A stretch of DNA of 64,000 nt from Lactarius indigo. Its lineage: Eukaryota > Basidiomycota > Agaricomycetes > Russulales > Russulaceae. The stretch lies in contig JAFKAC010000021.1 in NCBI GenBank assembly GCA_025766275.1, forward strand, positions 124,001 through 188,000, written 5' to 3'. Position numbers and translations under genes: made by a program. The notes below the pieces were generated by a model. That model saw nothing but the letters and a program-made list of their open reading frames with translations, ran no database searches and was not told where the DNA came from. How positions within the stretch are numbered: the first letter of the stretch is position 1; the number at the start of each line of letters is the position of its first letter. This document shows, piece by piece, positions 44,281-55,614 of the stretch.

Positions 44281-47200
44281 ATGACAACTACTCCGAACTC
44301 CAAGTTCCTCAGCATGCTACGCAGGTCTCCACGACCGTCCGAGGATTCTCTTCCTCCAAGCAAGATTTCGCTTGGTAAGAACACGTTGCGGCTTCTCCCC
44401 AGATCGCAGATTTTGAGCTGATTGCTGATTTAAGCGATAGTTCGACGATCTCAACCTCCCAGCCCCACGGGACATCCTCCAGTCCCCCCAGACAGATGTG
44501 AAGACTGGGGCGTTCGAAATGTCCATCGGCATGTTGAAAGAGGCCGCCTCCATGGCCTCGGGTGTGCCATACATAGGAGCAATCTCGGGCGTACTCTTAC
44601 AGATAGTCAAGATCAAGGGTGTACGGCTTCTCTTCTATCCTGTCTGAGACTCGACTGAATCGTGCGACACTGTTCTATCTTATTAGGAAGTCGATCTTTA
44701 CCGCGAGATGTGGGAGGAGGTCATGTACAATGTCGTCAAGGTCGCCGATCTCGTGAAGCATTTTAGCGCCTCGTGCCGTCGCCACGGACTGTGCGACGAG
44801 GAGACGTTCCCCCATGACTTCATCAGTACCATAAAGGACCTCGAAACGTAAGTGTGCACATGTTCGGACCCTTCTTGCGCCTCTGCTAACTTTGACTCCT
44901 TTACAAGCGAGTTTATGAAAGTAGTCAGAGTTATGTCGCAATGCCGTGGGAAAACGAAGTTTGAGCAGTTCAAGAAGGGCCTCGCCCGCAACGACATGAT
45001 CAAAGAGATCCAGAAATGCGATCGTCAGATAAACAGGATGTTTGAACGTTTTATGGTGAGTATTTTTTTTGTTTTGGATTCTTGCTCCATCTTGTCTAAA
45101 TCCTCATCAGGCTGCCATGGTGATGGACATTCGATTCCAACAGCTCGCTGCTGGGAGAGCGCATTCCATGCCTATCCCATCCGTGACTATCGAGGAACCT
45201 CAACCAATTATCCCACGCTCTTTAACGTTTCCCCAGCCTCAAGTGCACGAGCCGGTAGCTCAGACGCCTAGCATTAGTAGCATACACACGCGTTCGATGT
45301 CAGCCGGTTCTAGCCCAGCCCCGTTCGTACCTCACGCGTCTCTTCTTCCTCTGCTCTGACACTGCACAGGTCTTTCCCCACCCCTTTGCCTATTCCCCAG
45401 CCTCAAATGTACGAGCCAGTACCGCAGACGTCCAGCATACACACGCGTTCTATCTCGGACGGCTCCACCCCAGTCCCGTTAGTGTCTCTTACGTCGTTCT
45501 TTTTTCTTTCTCTATTCTGACGTCGCGCAGTACTTTCCCCAACCCATTGTCTATTCCTCAGCCCCATATGCCTCATATGTACGAGCAGGTATCACCGACG
45601 CCTACCTCGCACGCGCGTTCGATATCTGCCGGTTCCAGTCCAGTCCTGTTCGTACTTCTCACGTCATTTTTCTTTCTACTGCTCTGACATTGCGCAGGCC
45701 TTTCCCCCGCCCCATCCTACCACAGGTCTTTTTCGGGCGTAGCGAAGAGCTGAAAACAATCGTTGATCTGATCCTCTCGTCCGTCTCCCCAGCACGCATC
45801 GCTATCATAGGTCCCGGCGGCATTGGAAAGACTACCCTCGCCCACGCCGTTCTCACCGACGACAGGGTCGCGTCTCGCTTCCCCGAGTCGCGCTACCTCG
45901 TCCCGTGTGAGTCTCTCACGTCGCGGGATGCGCTGCTCGTCGCACTCGCCAATTCGCTCTCTCTCCTCCAACCTGGGACGACATCCGACAGCTACTCCGT
46001 GGGGCTCGAGCCCCGCGTGCTTTCTGCCCTGGGATCCGAGAAATGTATTCTGTATCTGGACAATTTTGAGTCCCCCTGGGACCAGCCCGGCCCGAGTAGA
46101 GGAGCCGTCGAGATGCTGCTCGCAGATATAACTGCATCTGCCTTCCGTTACAGTCCTCATCACTATGCGTGGCGGAGAGAGGCCGAAGGGGTACTGCGTG
46201 GACGCTGCCAATGTTACCCCCACTTACTAACTTCTCGCGCGATGCCTGCAAAACGTACCTGGGAGAGCCTCGCTGGTACCTGCGATGAGTGGGCAGAGAA
46301 ACTTCATAGACGCTGTCGATTGTCTGCCGCTCGCCGTCACCCTCCTGGGCAGCCTTGCGGAGGTGTCGACCGCAGAGACGCTGTGGGAGCGCTGGCAGAA
46401 GGAGAACATATCCCTCGTGGAGAAGGAGAAGGGTGACAAACTGACTAGTCTGGAGTTCTCCATTGAGCTTTCCCTCGAGAGCAGCCGGATGGCTGCGGAC
46501 GGCTCATCGAAACGACTTTTGGGAATCCTCAGCCTGCTGCCAGATGGGATGCCCGCAGTTTCCTTTGCCCGAGTTCCGACGATTGTTCCCCGACGTCCCC
46601 GACATCCCACGGAGCCTCGACACACTTCTCAAGTGCAGCCTGGCCGTCCGCACGGCAGACAAGAGGGTCCAGGTGAACTCGCTGGTACGGCTCTACTGCG
46701 AGAGAAAGGATCTCGCCACTTCGGGAGACAGACGAGCGCTAAGGGACTACTACGTGACGCTTGCCTCGCACGGCTACGACAATCTCAGCCACGATCTGTT
46801 CAAGAGGATGACGATGGAGATGAACAACATGGAATCCGTGCTGCGCAAGTCTCTTACCTTGACCCCGCTGTCGGAGATCACGCCCGTGATCGAAGCCGTC
46901 ATCGCTTACACGCAAGTTCTGCTCGTACATCGGGAACTTCTCGGATGTCGTCATTACCTCCGCGACGAAGGTCCAAGGACTCCCCGAAGAAACCCTGGGT
47001 GATTGCCTCACATCTCTCGGCTCCATCTGCCTCAGTGACGACAATGTGGTCCTCGCCGAAGAGCACTTTAGAAAAGCCCTATCCCTGCACTGAAAGTGCT
47101 CAAGATGTTATCGGCCAAGCTAATGACCACTGTCACCTCGGAGATGTACTGTACAGATGCGACAAGGTGGAGGAGGCAAAGACGTGCTATCAGAAGGCCT

Positions 47201-48273
47201 TCGATCTCAACGTGATGTCCAACAGCCGGTATGGCCAAGCTAACGCTCTCACCCATCTCGGGGACACGTATAGGAAGCTCGGCAGACTGGAAGAGTCGTG
47301 CTCTCATTACAAGAAAAGCCTAGACCTTCATCAGGACCACCACGATCAGCTCGGTCAAGCCAATAGCTTGAAGGGTCTCGGGCACGTCTATCTCAGGATG
47401 GATAACATAAAGCTTGCGGAAGAATCTTTCGAGAAGGCGCTGGAGCTTCACAAAGCCGTCAATGACCTTGTTGGCCAGGCCAACGACATCTCTAGCCTCG
47501 CAGATATTTATCAGAGATTAGACGATCTTGACCGGGCCGAAGCGGCATACAAGAAAGCCCTAGACCTGCATGATCAGGCAAAAGATGATCTAGGGAGGGG
47601 AAATGCTCTCAGCCACCTCGGAGATCTCTACAGAAAGCAGAGCAAGTTGCTTGAGGCAGAAGATTATTATCTACAGGCCCTGCAATCTCACAAAAAGGCA
47701 TTTGATAACCTGGGTCAGGCCAATGACCTTAAAGGCTTGGGGGGCATATATCACAGGCAAGATAATACCCAGGGAGCCATTGGGCAATACAATGCTGCTC
47801 TTAGCTTATATGAAACCACAAACAATAGCCTTGGCAAGGCAAACTGCCAGAGGTTCATTGGAAGGATTTATTACTCCCAGAAAAAGTTTCCTGAGGCATT
47901 GTCAATGTTTCAAAGTGCTCTAGAGAATCACAAGAAAGCAAATGACACTGTTGGCCAGGGAAACTCTCTGAATGACATGGGGGATGTAGAGAGAAAACTG
48001 GGGGGGCTTAGCAGTGCAGAACAGCTATATCAGCAGGCTCTACAGGCCCATGAAAAGGCCAATGATAAAGTGGGTCAAGGGAATGACTACAAGGGCCTAG
48101 GGATTGTATATGAAAAGCTATACAAGCTAAAGGATGCAAAAGAGATGTTTGAAAAGGCTATAGAGATGCATAGGCTATCTGGGACAACAAAGAGCGAGGA
48201 ACATGATCATAATCACCTAAAAAGGGTGATAAAGAAGTTGGAAAATGGTGCTAGAACTAGAAAATGTAATTAG
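44281..48273 (+). pseudogene. NLR-type receptor 3: helical N-terminus/NB-ARC/TPR, seven +1 frame breaks
   Basis: Exons 44281-44374, 44463-44620, 44687-44847, 44908-45055, 45111-45322, 45370-45477, 45531-45647 and 45698-48273. Residues ~30-190 are helical and hydrophobic at the start (MSIGMLKEAASMASGVPYIG), like the HeLo/MLKL-type four-helix domain of basidiomycete TPR-NLRs. A Pro/Ser linker follows (~190-335). The NB-ARC has a P-loop GPGGIGKTTLA (~373), Walker B CILYLDNFESPW, RNBS-like VTVLITMRGGERP and GLPL-like CLPLAVTLLG. About nine 40-residue TPRs (..GQANDL..LG..Y......A...+.KAL.LH) close it. Single extra bases at 46146, 46192, 46253, 46305, 46555, 46913 and 47091 break the frame. Removing them gives 3567 nt (1188 aa), a multiple of three. 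The first seven exons and the last 1.18 kb are clean. Confidence 0.8.
45200..45720 (+). repeat. Tandemly duplicated exon-intron unit in NLR3 linker
   Basis: Three successive exon ends and introns are copies of one ~155-170 bp unit. The coding parts read PQPQVHEPVAQTPSISSIHT, PQPQMYEPVPQTSSIHTRS and PQPHMPHMYEQVSPTPTSH, each ending in SxGSSPxP/L. Each is followed by an intron with donor gttcgta or gttagtg, a ctctgac-like branch region and gcacag or gcgcag (45323-45369, 45478-45530, 45648-45697). All three introns are phase 2, so each added unit keeps the frame. The linker has grown by duplication of an exon together with its intron. Confidence 0.85.
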
Positions 48274-48283
48274 TTGGCGTCGT

Positions 48284-49644
48284 TTACTTATCTCTCTTTT
48301 TAACCAATACCCATGAAAGCGATGCAAAACGACGTAAAAATCTGCGAGGAAAGCTATACTTTTCAATTACCAAGTTGCCGCGACTTCGGCTGTTGGGATT
48401 CGCAAAGTTGCCTTCATCTTCGGCTTCGAAACCCTCCTCTATCGTAGGTGATCGGTTGGGAGGCCCCCCACTTGACTTCCTCGATCCGTTGCTGTAGGAT
48501 GTCGCCCTCGCTGACCTCAGCGACATCGGGCTCGACTCTGTCTTTAGCTGCAACACCGATTGATTCTCGGACATCCCTAGACGGGATAATCCTGGGGGTT
48601 AGTTGCTGCCTCCTCAACGCCAGCAGTCCCTGAAATGAAGGGGCTGGCGCAAGTTTCTGACCCAGTAATTTGCGATATTGATCCATCGTAAGGTCTCTTA
48701 CTACTGAGAACCCTAGTGAGACCTGATGACGATGCTCTCGAAGAGTTTCGTCACTGAGAGCCGGGGGGACCGCCATGTCTAGAGCTGCCTGCGTCACGTA
48801 TATGATAAGCCACTGCGCATGGACAAGTACCTAGAGTACCTCAAAGGCATCCATTACAGACAAAAGCGCGCGGAGCAAATCGGTGACGCGCGAGGATCCC
48901 TGGGTGTCTGCGCGGGTCGCTCGGCGAAGACCCACTTCGCTCAGGCTTGAGCTCGTCGGTGTGTCGAAAGCTTCTGGCTTGAAAAGGATATCTCTAAATG
49001 TTCTGTTCCGTTCGCGCATTTGCGCGAAGGCGGAGGTTAGTAGGTGTCTAGGCACGATTCAAGTCGATGCTTACAAATGGAGGAGCTTGCAGGGCCCTTC
49101 CAGATCCTCGATACCGACAGCATCCTTTAGGAGGACCTCACGAGTTAAAACGATGAAAAGTTCGGAGCAGTGACGTGTTTCTTCCTTCTCGCGTTGCGAA
49201 AGATCCCTTTCTCGTCCCAATGACTTAAGGAGTACTATTCCTGCTGGCAATAGACGGGTCTCGGAGTGTGGCAACAAGGTCGCACAGAGGTATCGGACTT
49301 CCCATGTCAGCATCTGTGCGGAGTTGCGCATGGGATAGGTGACAAAATGACTCCGTGGAGGTAAAACGTACGTCTGGGGAACCAACGCATTCAGGCAACA
49401 CTGCGACCGGCGGCGGATGCACGCGGCGCGGATACAAGACATTCTTGCGGCTCTTGCGTGAGTTTATCGAGGTAACGGAGTATGGGAACGACGTATTCGA
49501 CGACATGATAGAACTTGAGGTTGCGGCCACTGGCTTGGCCACTGGCGCTCTGTAATGTGCTAACGAATACGATGGCGACGTACTTGCGATTAGATGGAAT
49601 AAATATGCTGAATCGGAGAAAGGTGACGCACCTTCGAGACCCAT
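48284..49644 (-). CDS. Array family copy 1 (unknown family, signature SVTSINSRKSRKN)
   Basis: Exons 49644-49372, 49313-49075, 49002-48840 and 48788-48284. The last contains a probable extra intron of 85 nt (donor gtcaga, ending ccgtctag) that restores frame, giving 364 aa. Domain order: Ser-rich start; signature YSVTSINSRKSRKNVLYPRR; block A (WEVRYLCATLLPHSETRLLP ... CSELFIVLTREVLLKDAVG); block B (TFRDILFKPEAF ... LSVMDAFE); block C (LTMDQYRKLLGQKL); an acidic patch (TIEEGFEAEDEG) and a cationic tail (YSFPRRFLRRFASLSWVLVK). There is no signal peptide, membrane segment or known catalytic motif. Its stop lies 10 bp from that of NLR3, tail to tail. I do not recognise the family. The start is uncertain because the open frame continues upstream without ATG. 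Confidence 0.65.
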
Positions 49645-51324
49645 CCCTCTTGTCGGAGAAGCGGCGGTACTAGAGAATACTAAGGCGTAGGCGCTGTAGG
49701 GCTTGGATCCAGGACTGGGGATAGATGCCTCAAGTCCTTTGCTAGCGTCGATACAGAAGACTTTAGGGGTCTTGACGAGGGCTAGTGGAGACAGCGAGAG
49801 AGTGTGGCTAGTGGAAACCTGTGGGACGAGGAAAGGGACGAGCTTGGACGAGAGAATCAAAGAAGCATTGGGACATGTTAAGGTACAATCAAGGGGTACG
49901 AAATCACGGCGTGCCAGTACGCGCTAACCAGGTTTCGTAAATGTTAGGTACTGTAATGGTGTACCATCGTCACCTTCAATTGAAGCCAGTATTGATGTCT
50001 GAAGCCTTGAGGTCGTCGCTTATCGCTGACCCCGAGTGTCAAACCCAGGTTCGACCTGCCAGCGACGGAGTAGCACAGCACGTTACAGGAAAAACGCGAC
50101 CTCTCGCTCGCTGACTCGGAGTTTAAATGATGACATGACGAATGATGAGATAAGCGTCCAATTATAGTAATTCATTTTTCGTTCTCATACTGTGTAGCAC
50201 ATCCAGCAACAGTATTGGCTGATATATGCATCACAAGAGATCATCTGATAGTTATAGGGCTCTGAGTGGCCGTGTGCCAATGGAAACCCTCATCGACTCT
50301 AGCAAGCACAAGGCGTAAATGCACCACGTTAACCCCACGACTCTCCGGGTCGTGCAACTGGCCGCAGTGGTCCGCTCAAGATATGAAGAGTGCTCTGGAC
50401 GATGTAGAACCGAGGAAAGTTCAAAGTAACGCAGAACGTCGGCGTGTCTCGAACAAAAGACGCAATCCCGAACCCCCGTCTTAGGACCGATGCCCTAGCT
50501 CTATCAAAAAATGTATATTATCAAATACACGAACGATAATGCCAGGCCGTCAGCGTATGGTCGTGGCAGATGGAAAGCAGCACATACAGAAGGGGAGGTC
50601 ACCGGTCACCCGACGCTTGTGACGAAAGGCAGTAAAGCTTGGTGTTGTTCCGCGTTGCCTCCTCGATCTTGGAAATAATGGAATTGAGGATAACAAGTGG
50701 TGAGACAAGACGTGACAAGGGACAGGACTTTTGCCCTTGGAAGGGCATACATTCCAAAGGGCGTGAATGGTCGACACTTCGGCGCGGTATAAGCCGCCGA
50801 AGTTCGCGTCCCGCAAACTCGTCGCCACAGCCTTCGAATGAGGATGAGGCGCCGCCGCCCATGGAGCGAGCGGTCAACGGTCCGGTCAGTTCCGACATAA
50901 AGACTTTCCCTTTTCAGGGTCGTTCTCTATAGTATAGATTAGATTCCGTATATCACGATCGATGGTACCGTAGATTGACGATTGACGATATATCATATAT
51001 TATCACGGTATCTCTATCTACTCACTGAAATCCCCCCCTTACAGGTACTCAGTCCCTTGCTGTGAGTCTCGAGTCCAAGTAACACTGCTGGTGCTTTTTC
51101 TAGTGGCCACAACCCGCACGTTGTATTATTCCCATGTAGCAGCAAGGTACAGTACCAGAGCTGTGTTCAGGTGCGCCATAGAGGCGTCGTCATCGTGGCC
51201 ACAGAAGTTATTTTGCATATACCATACTTGGAGTTCCGCTTCGCGTCAATACTATAAAGCGCACTTGTTAAGGTCTCCAGACGATACGGAACTCCCCCCC
51301 CCTCTCTGTCTGACCTACGGATAC
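49645..51324. other. Spacer between array copies 1 and 2 with duplicated flank
   Basis: The 5' flank of copy 1 (about 49.9-50.48 kb) is alignable with the 5' flank of copy 3 (about 55.1-55.69 kb): both contain caaagtaacgcagaacgtcgg, agggctctgagtgg-like sequence and tagcaagcacaag. Otherwise nothing is supported between 50.5 and 51.3 kb. Confidence 0.55.
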
Positions 51325-52677
51325 AATGCAGCCTATTAATGCCCACGCTGATAGGGGTGATAGCCCATCGCGACTGGCACAGCACCCGTGCTTCCCTGTC
51401 CGGATACCCGGTTCTGAGCCTGATCCGTATGCTCACATCATGTGCTCAGCTATCTAATACTTCATCACTACTGTCATCATACTACACCGCGCACGACACA
51501 CTGCAGTCCAACACATCATCACAGACATACCTACTCTGCAGATTCGTCGCCATCACATCCAACAACGAACTCGGACTCCACGAGGACGTCGAATAGTTCG
51601 TTCTCATATCCGGCTAGATCAATAAACTCAGTACAAGAGTCGCAAGAATGTCTTGTACCCGCGCCGTGTCCATCCGGTCGCAGTACCATCATTGGGAGTT
51701 TTGGGACTCTTCTCTAGTGTCCCGCCCGAGGTGCTTTTTTTTTATAGCTCTTTTTTGCTACTTTTTCCGAATACAGATGCTCCTGCTCTCAACGTAGGTT
51801 CTGATCTGGCAAGTCCGGCGCCTTTATACAGACTTGTTGCAGCACACCGAGACTGGCCTGGTGCCGGCGGGAAGAGTGCTCCTCCAGTCAGAGGGGCTCC
51901 ATGATGACCTTTCGCAACGTGTACCTATTCGGATTAACGGAGTAACCCGCTGCTGTGCCGAATTGTTCATTGCGTTGGCTCGTGAAGTTCTCCTCAAAGA
52001 TGCTGTCGGTGTCGAGGGACTGGAAGAGCCCTGCGAGTTCCTGCATTTGTAAGCATTAAATGACTTGGAGCGTGCCAAATGCCTACAGTACTGATCATCA
52101 TTGCAAATGCGTCACCTGAACAGAACTTTTAGAAATATCCTTTTCGAGCCGAAGGATTTTGATCTGATGACCTCAAACCTGAACGAAAAGGGCCACCCCC
52201 AAGCGCCCCGCGCAGACGCCCAGGGACCCGAGCCTGTCGCCACTCTGCTCCGCATTCTTTTGTCTGTGATAGATAGTTTCAAGGTACTCAAGGTACTTGT
52301 TCATACGTGGTAGCAAACCACTTACTATGTATGTGATCGTGACGCAGATAGCTCTGGACGTGATCGATTCCCCGGCTCTCAATGATGAAGCTCTTCGAGA
52401 GTATCATCGCCAGGTCTCACTAAAGTTTCCGCCGGTAACAAAAGACCTCACGATAGATCAATATCGAAAAGTACTGGGTAAGAGGCTTGCGCAGGTCCAC
52501 CCACTTCATCCCCAGAAAATTTCCACGATGGAAAAGGTTTCAGAAACTATGGACGTCAGTGAATGGGATTTTGTGGACCCGAGCAGCCAGAGTTGCAGCA
52601 ACAAGCGTAGCTTCACACGCAGATTTTTGTATCCCCTTTTTTCACCACTTTCACGGATAAAAAAAAAAGAGAGATAA
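51325..52677 (+). pseudogene. Array family copy 2, only plus-strand copy, exon 1 frame-broken
   Basis: Exons 51325-51730, 51798-52048, 52124-52283 and 52348-52677. Exons 2-4 are intact and in phase (VLIWQVRRLYTDLLQHTETG, then TFRNILFEPKDF, then LTIDQYRKVLGKRL and a basic tail FTRRFLYPLFSPLSRIKKK). Exon 1 begins MQPINAHADRG, matching LQPIDAHSDRPG of copy 5, but changes frame several times. One change near 51420-51450 is -1 or +2; the others are +1, near 51526 (TAC-C-TAC) and 51631 (TCA-G-TAC, where RSINS resumes as YKSRKNVLYPRR). It is inverted relative to the other copies. It is either a decaying copy or affected by insertion errors. Confidence 0.65.
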
Positions 52678-53411
52678 GAAAATGACCTACGAGTGTTTTG
52701 AAGTGGCTCTCGATCCTCTGGTATCGTGACGGTCTTCTGGAGCAGAGCAGTCTGAGCATTGAATAGGCGGAGGACCTCGCCTTGGCAATACGTGGACCGG
52801 TTCCGCTCCAACAACTCGTACGAGGCGAGACAAGATCCATGAGGTGCGACAAGTCGATCCCTATTCTACCTCATCCTCAACTGCCGCTTCGCCCAACAAC
52901 GTATTAATATCGTGATCTTGATCGTGATCACGATCTTTCACCCATTCTGTGGAATCCCCCCCGTAATCTCACCTATTCGTATTTGCTACACCGGAAGGTG
53001 TGCAAAACCCACTGAAATTCCTCCAAGAAAGCACGAAGTCCCCCCGCCATAAGCCTGACCTGACCAGTCCGCGGGCTGAGAAATTAGTAAGCGACACTTA
53101 CCAGATACGGATGTGTATACGGTCCGGTCAGACAGTGAAAATAGGAGTAAGCGTTCGTGCCTCCTTTCCTCATCGCTGCGCGTCCCTCGTATAGGGACAG
53201 ACAATATCTTTCTATAGAGGAACTCGATCATAATCACTTGAAAAGGTGATAGGACTGAACTACCGGGTTCAGTTCACGGTGCAGTCTATCTTATTACATA
53301 CAACCTGAGCGTCTTACAGTAACATGCTGCTAACGTCATTTGCAGCTCTCTGCCACCTTGAAGCCAAATGTTATGAGTTTCAGGCGTGTGGTAGATATAT
53401 TGTACAAGACA
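52678..53411. other. Spacer with a segment shared with 59.75 kb
   Basis: Positions 52687-52810 align with 59748-59866 in the same orientation (tttgaagtgg, ggtcttc.ggagcaga, gaataggcgg, ggacct..ccttggca). No gene is supported; an octamer-rich tgatcttgatcgtgatcacg palindrome-like stretch sits at 52911-52935. Confidence 0.5.
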
Positions 53412-54782
53412 CTAGTAGGTCATTTTTCTCTTCTGCTTTACCAATACCTGTGAAAGTGGTGGAAAATGACGCAAAAATTTGTGAGGGAAACTACGCCTTC
53501 CAATCATTAAGTTGCTGCAACTCCCGCTGATGGAGTCCACGAGATCCCATTCATCCTCGGCTTCTGAACTCTCTTCTATCGTGGTGATTTCCTGAGGAAC
53601 TTCCCCACTCGGCTCTCTCAATCCCTTGCTGTGTGGTGTTAAAGTCGCGGGCCTCGACGAGATCATAGTACTTGGCTCTAACCCGGGTCGCAACACTGAT
53701 AGATTCTCCGAGTCGGCCATCCCTGAATGGGACACTATGAGTCACTTGTTGCTCCATCACATTCGACGTTAGCAGACTCCGGGGTGAAAGGGCCCGCGCA
53801 AGCTTCTGATCCAGCACTTCGCGATATTGATCCATCGTGAGGTCTCTGACTACTGAGAACCCTGGTGAGTCCCGATGACGATGCGCTCGAGGACCCCCGT
53901 CACTGACAGTACTGAGCATGTCCAGAGCTGCCTGCGTCGCATATGAAATAAGCGGTTTGTTACCGTGCACGAACAAGTACCTAGAGTACCTCAAAAGCAT
54001 CCATTACATAAAGGAGTGCGCGGACGACACCAGCGAATCGCTCAGCTCCCTGGGTTTCTGCGCGGGGCGCCCAAAGATCCATTCCGTTCAGGCTTGATGT
54101 CGTCGGCGTATCGCCAACTCGGAAAGCTCTCGACTTGAAAAGGGTATCTCTAAAAGTTCTGTTCGATTGGCGCATTTGTGATGATTAGTAGGCATCTGGT
54201 ACGCCCCATGCCCGAATCGATGCTTACAAATGCAGGAGCTTGCAGGGCCCTTCCAACTCCATGACGCCGACAGCATCTTTGAGGAGAATTTCACGAGTCA
54301 ACACGACGAAGAGTTCAGAGCAGTGATGTATTTCTTCGTTCTCGTGTTGCGAAAAACTCCTTTCTTGCCCCAAAGACTTGAGGAGCACTATTCCTGCCGG
54401 CAATAGACGGGTCTCTGAGTGTGGTAACAAGGTCGCACAAAGGTACCGGACTTCCCATGTCAGCATCTGTGCGGGGTGCAGGAGAAACTGTGCTTGAGAA
54501 AGGTGACAAAAAGAGACTAGAAAGAGAACGTACGTCTGGGGAATCAATGCACTCTGGTAACGTTGTCACTGGTGGCCGGTGCACACGGCGCGGATACAAG
54601 ACATTATTGCGACTCTTCCGAGAGTTTATCGAGGTCACGGAGTAATCATATGAGTTATTCGTAGAGGCTGTCTTTACTGTTTGGCGCATGGACGAATGCG
54701 ACGGTGATGTATTCGCGGTGTAGAACGTCTCGAAGGACGTTGACGACATTGTTTGGAGTGCCAATGATGACGATGGGGACAT
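53412..54782 (-). CDS. Array family copy 3
   Basis: Exons 54782-54534, 54466-54228, 54158-53990 and 53931-53412, the last with a probable 55-nt intron (gtctgc ... cattcag, 53726-53780). The spliced total is 1122 nt, 373 aa. It has the signature YSVTSINSRKSRNNVLYPRR, block A (WEVRYLCATLLPHSETRLLP), block B (TFRDTLFKSRAF), LTMDQYREVLDQKL, an acidic patch TIEESSEAEDE and a basic tail (RRSFPHKFLRHFPPLSQVLV). It is the closest relative of copy 1; the two share flanks and the extra intron, so they belong to one segmental duplication. The start at 54782 (MSPSSSLALQTM) is the first usable ATG. Protein-like sequence upstream lies in another frame. Confidence 0.65.
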
Positions 54783-55614
54783 TTTCGCGGTTAGAATAGA
54801 ATGACTGGTGAAATAAATCTGCCAAATGGGAGAAAGGCGGAGCAGGTCCGAATCCCCCCTGCCGGGGACGCGCAAGTGCTGTACTTGGGGAAATTAAGGT
54901 GTAGGACCTGGATCCAGGACTGGGGAAGGACGGCCTCAATCTCAAGTCCTCTGCTAGCGTCGCCACCGAAAAACTTTAGAGAAAGGGATCCTAATGAGGG
55001 ACAGACCGGACAGTAAAGGGGGATGGCAAATTCAGAAGACCCATGGGACGATAAAAGGGACGAGAGAACCAAGGAGGCATTGGGACATGATAAGGTACGA
55101 CACCGTGTGACACAGCGGCCAGTGTGCGCTGACGTTAGGTAATGGTACACCGCCATCACATTTGATTGACGCCAAATCGAAGCTGTGAGCAGTCTTGAGG
55201 TTGTCGCTTATCAATTATCGCTCACTGCCAGTGTGTCACATCCAAGTTCGACTTGCCAGTGACTCGGGGTAGCATAGAAAGCGTCCCCTCTTGTGGCTCG
55301 GGCTCGATGGATATACAGTAATCGCACAAGATAACTAGTCGCTGAATCGTGATGGGTGATGAGGTAAGGATCATATCGTCCAAATTCCGTCTTTGCAAAT
55401 ATACGCATCACAAGGAGATCACATGTTCGTCTGATTGTGACAGGGTTCTGAGTGGCAGCTACGTGTAAGTGGCGGCCCCCATTTACCCTCGCTGGTGCTC
55501 CGACCAATAGCCTGAGTTTAGCAAGCACAAGACACACACCAGTGACCAAGCCAGCGACTCGGTTGTCGAAGTACATCTCATCCCATGACTTGCCGAGTTG
55601 ATACAAGAAGATCA
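54783..55614. other. 5' flank of array copy 3
   Basis: The flank is shared with the flank of copy 1 (49.9-50.48 kb). The 134-aa minus-strand ORF at 55211-55615 has no motif and is not matched as an ORF in the duplicate, so I do not call it. Confidence 0.5.

Noticed and set aside
45198..45720. Reading the NLR3 linker repeats as an amyloid-type signalling motif
   Set aside because: The units are Pro/Ser-rich with no Gly/Asn/Gln beta-arch pattern, so they look like a flexible linker.
53720..53790. Apparent +1 frameshift at AGG-G-ATG in array copies 1 and 3
   Set aside because: In both copies a phase-1 intron (85 nt and 55 nt, ending tctag or ttcag just before GGATG, with a branch-like ctaac or actca) restores the frame, so no frameshift is needed.
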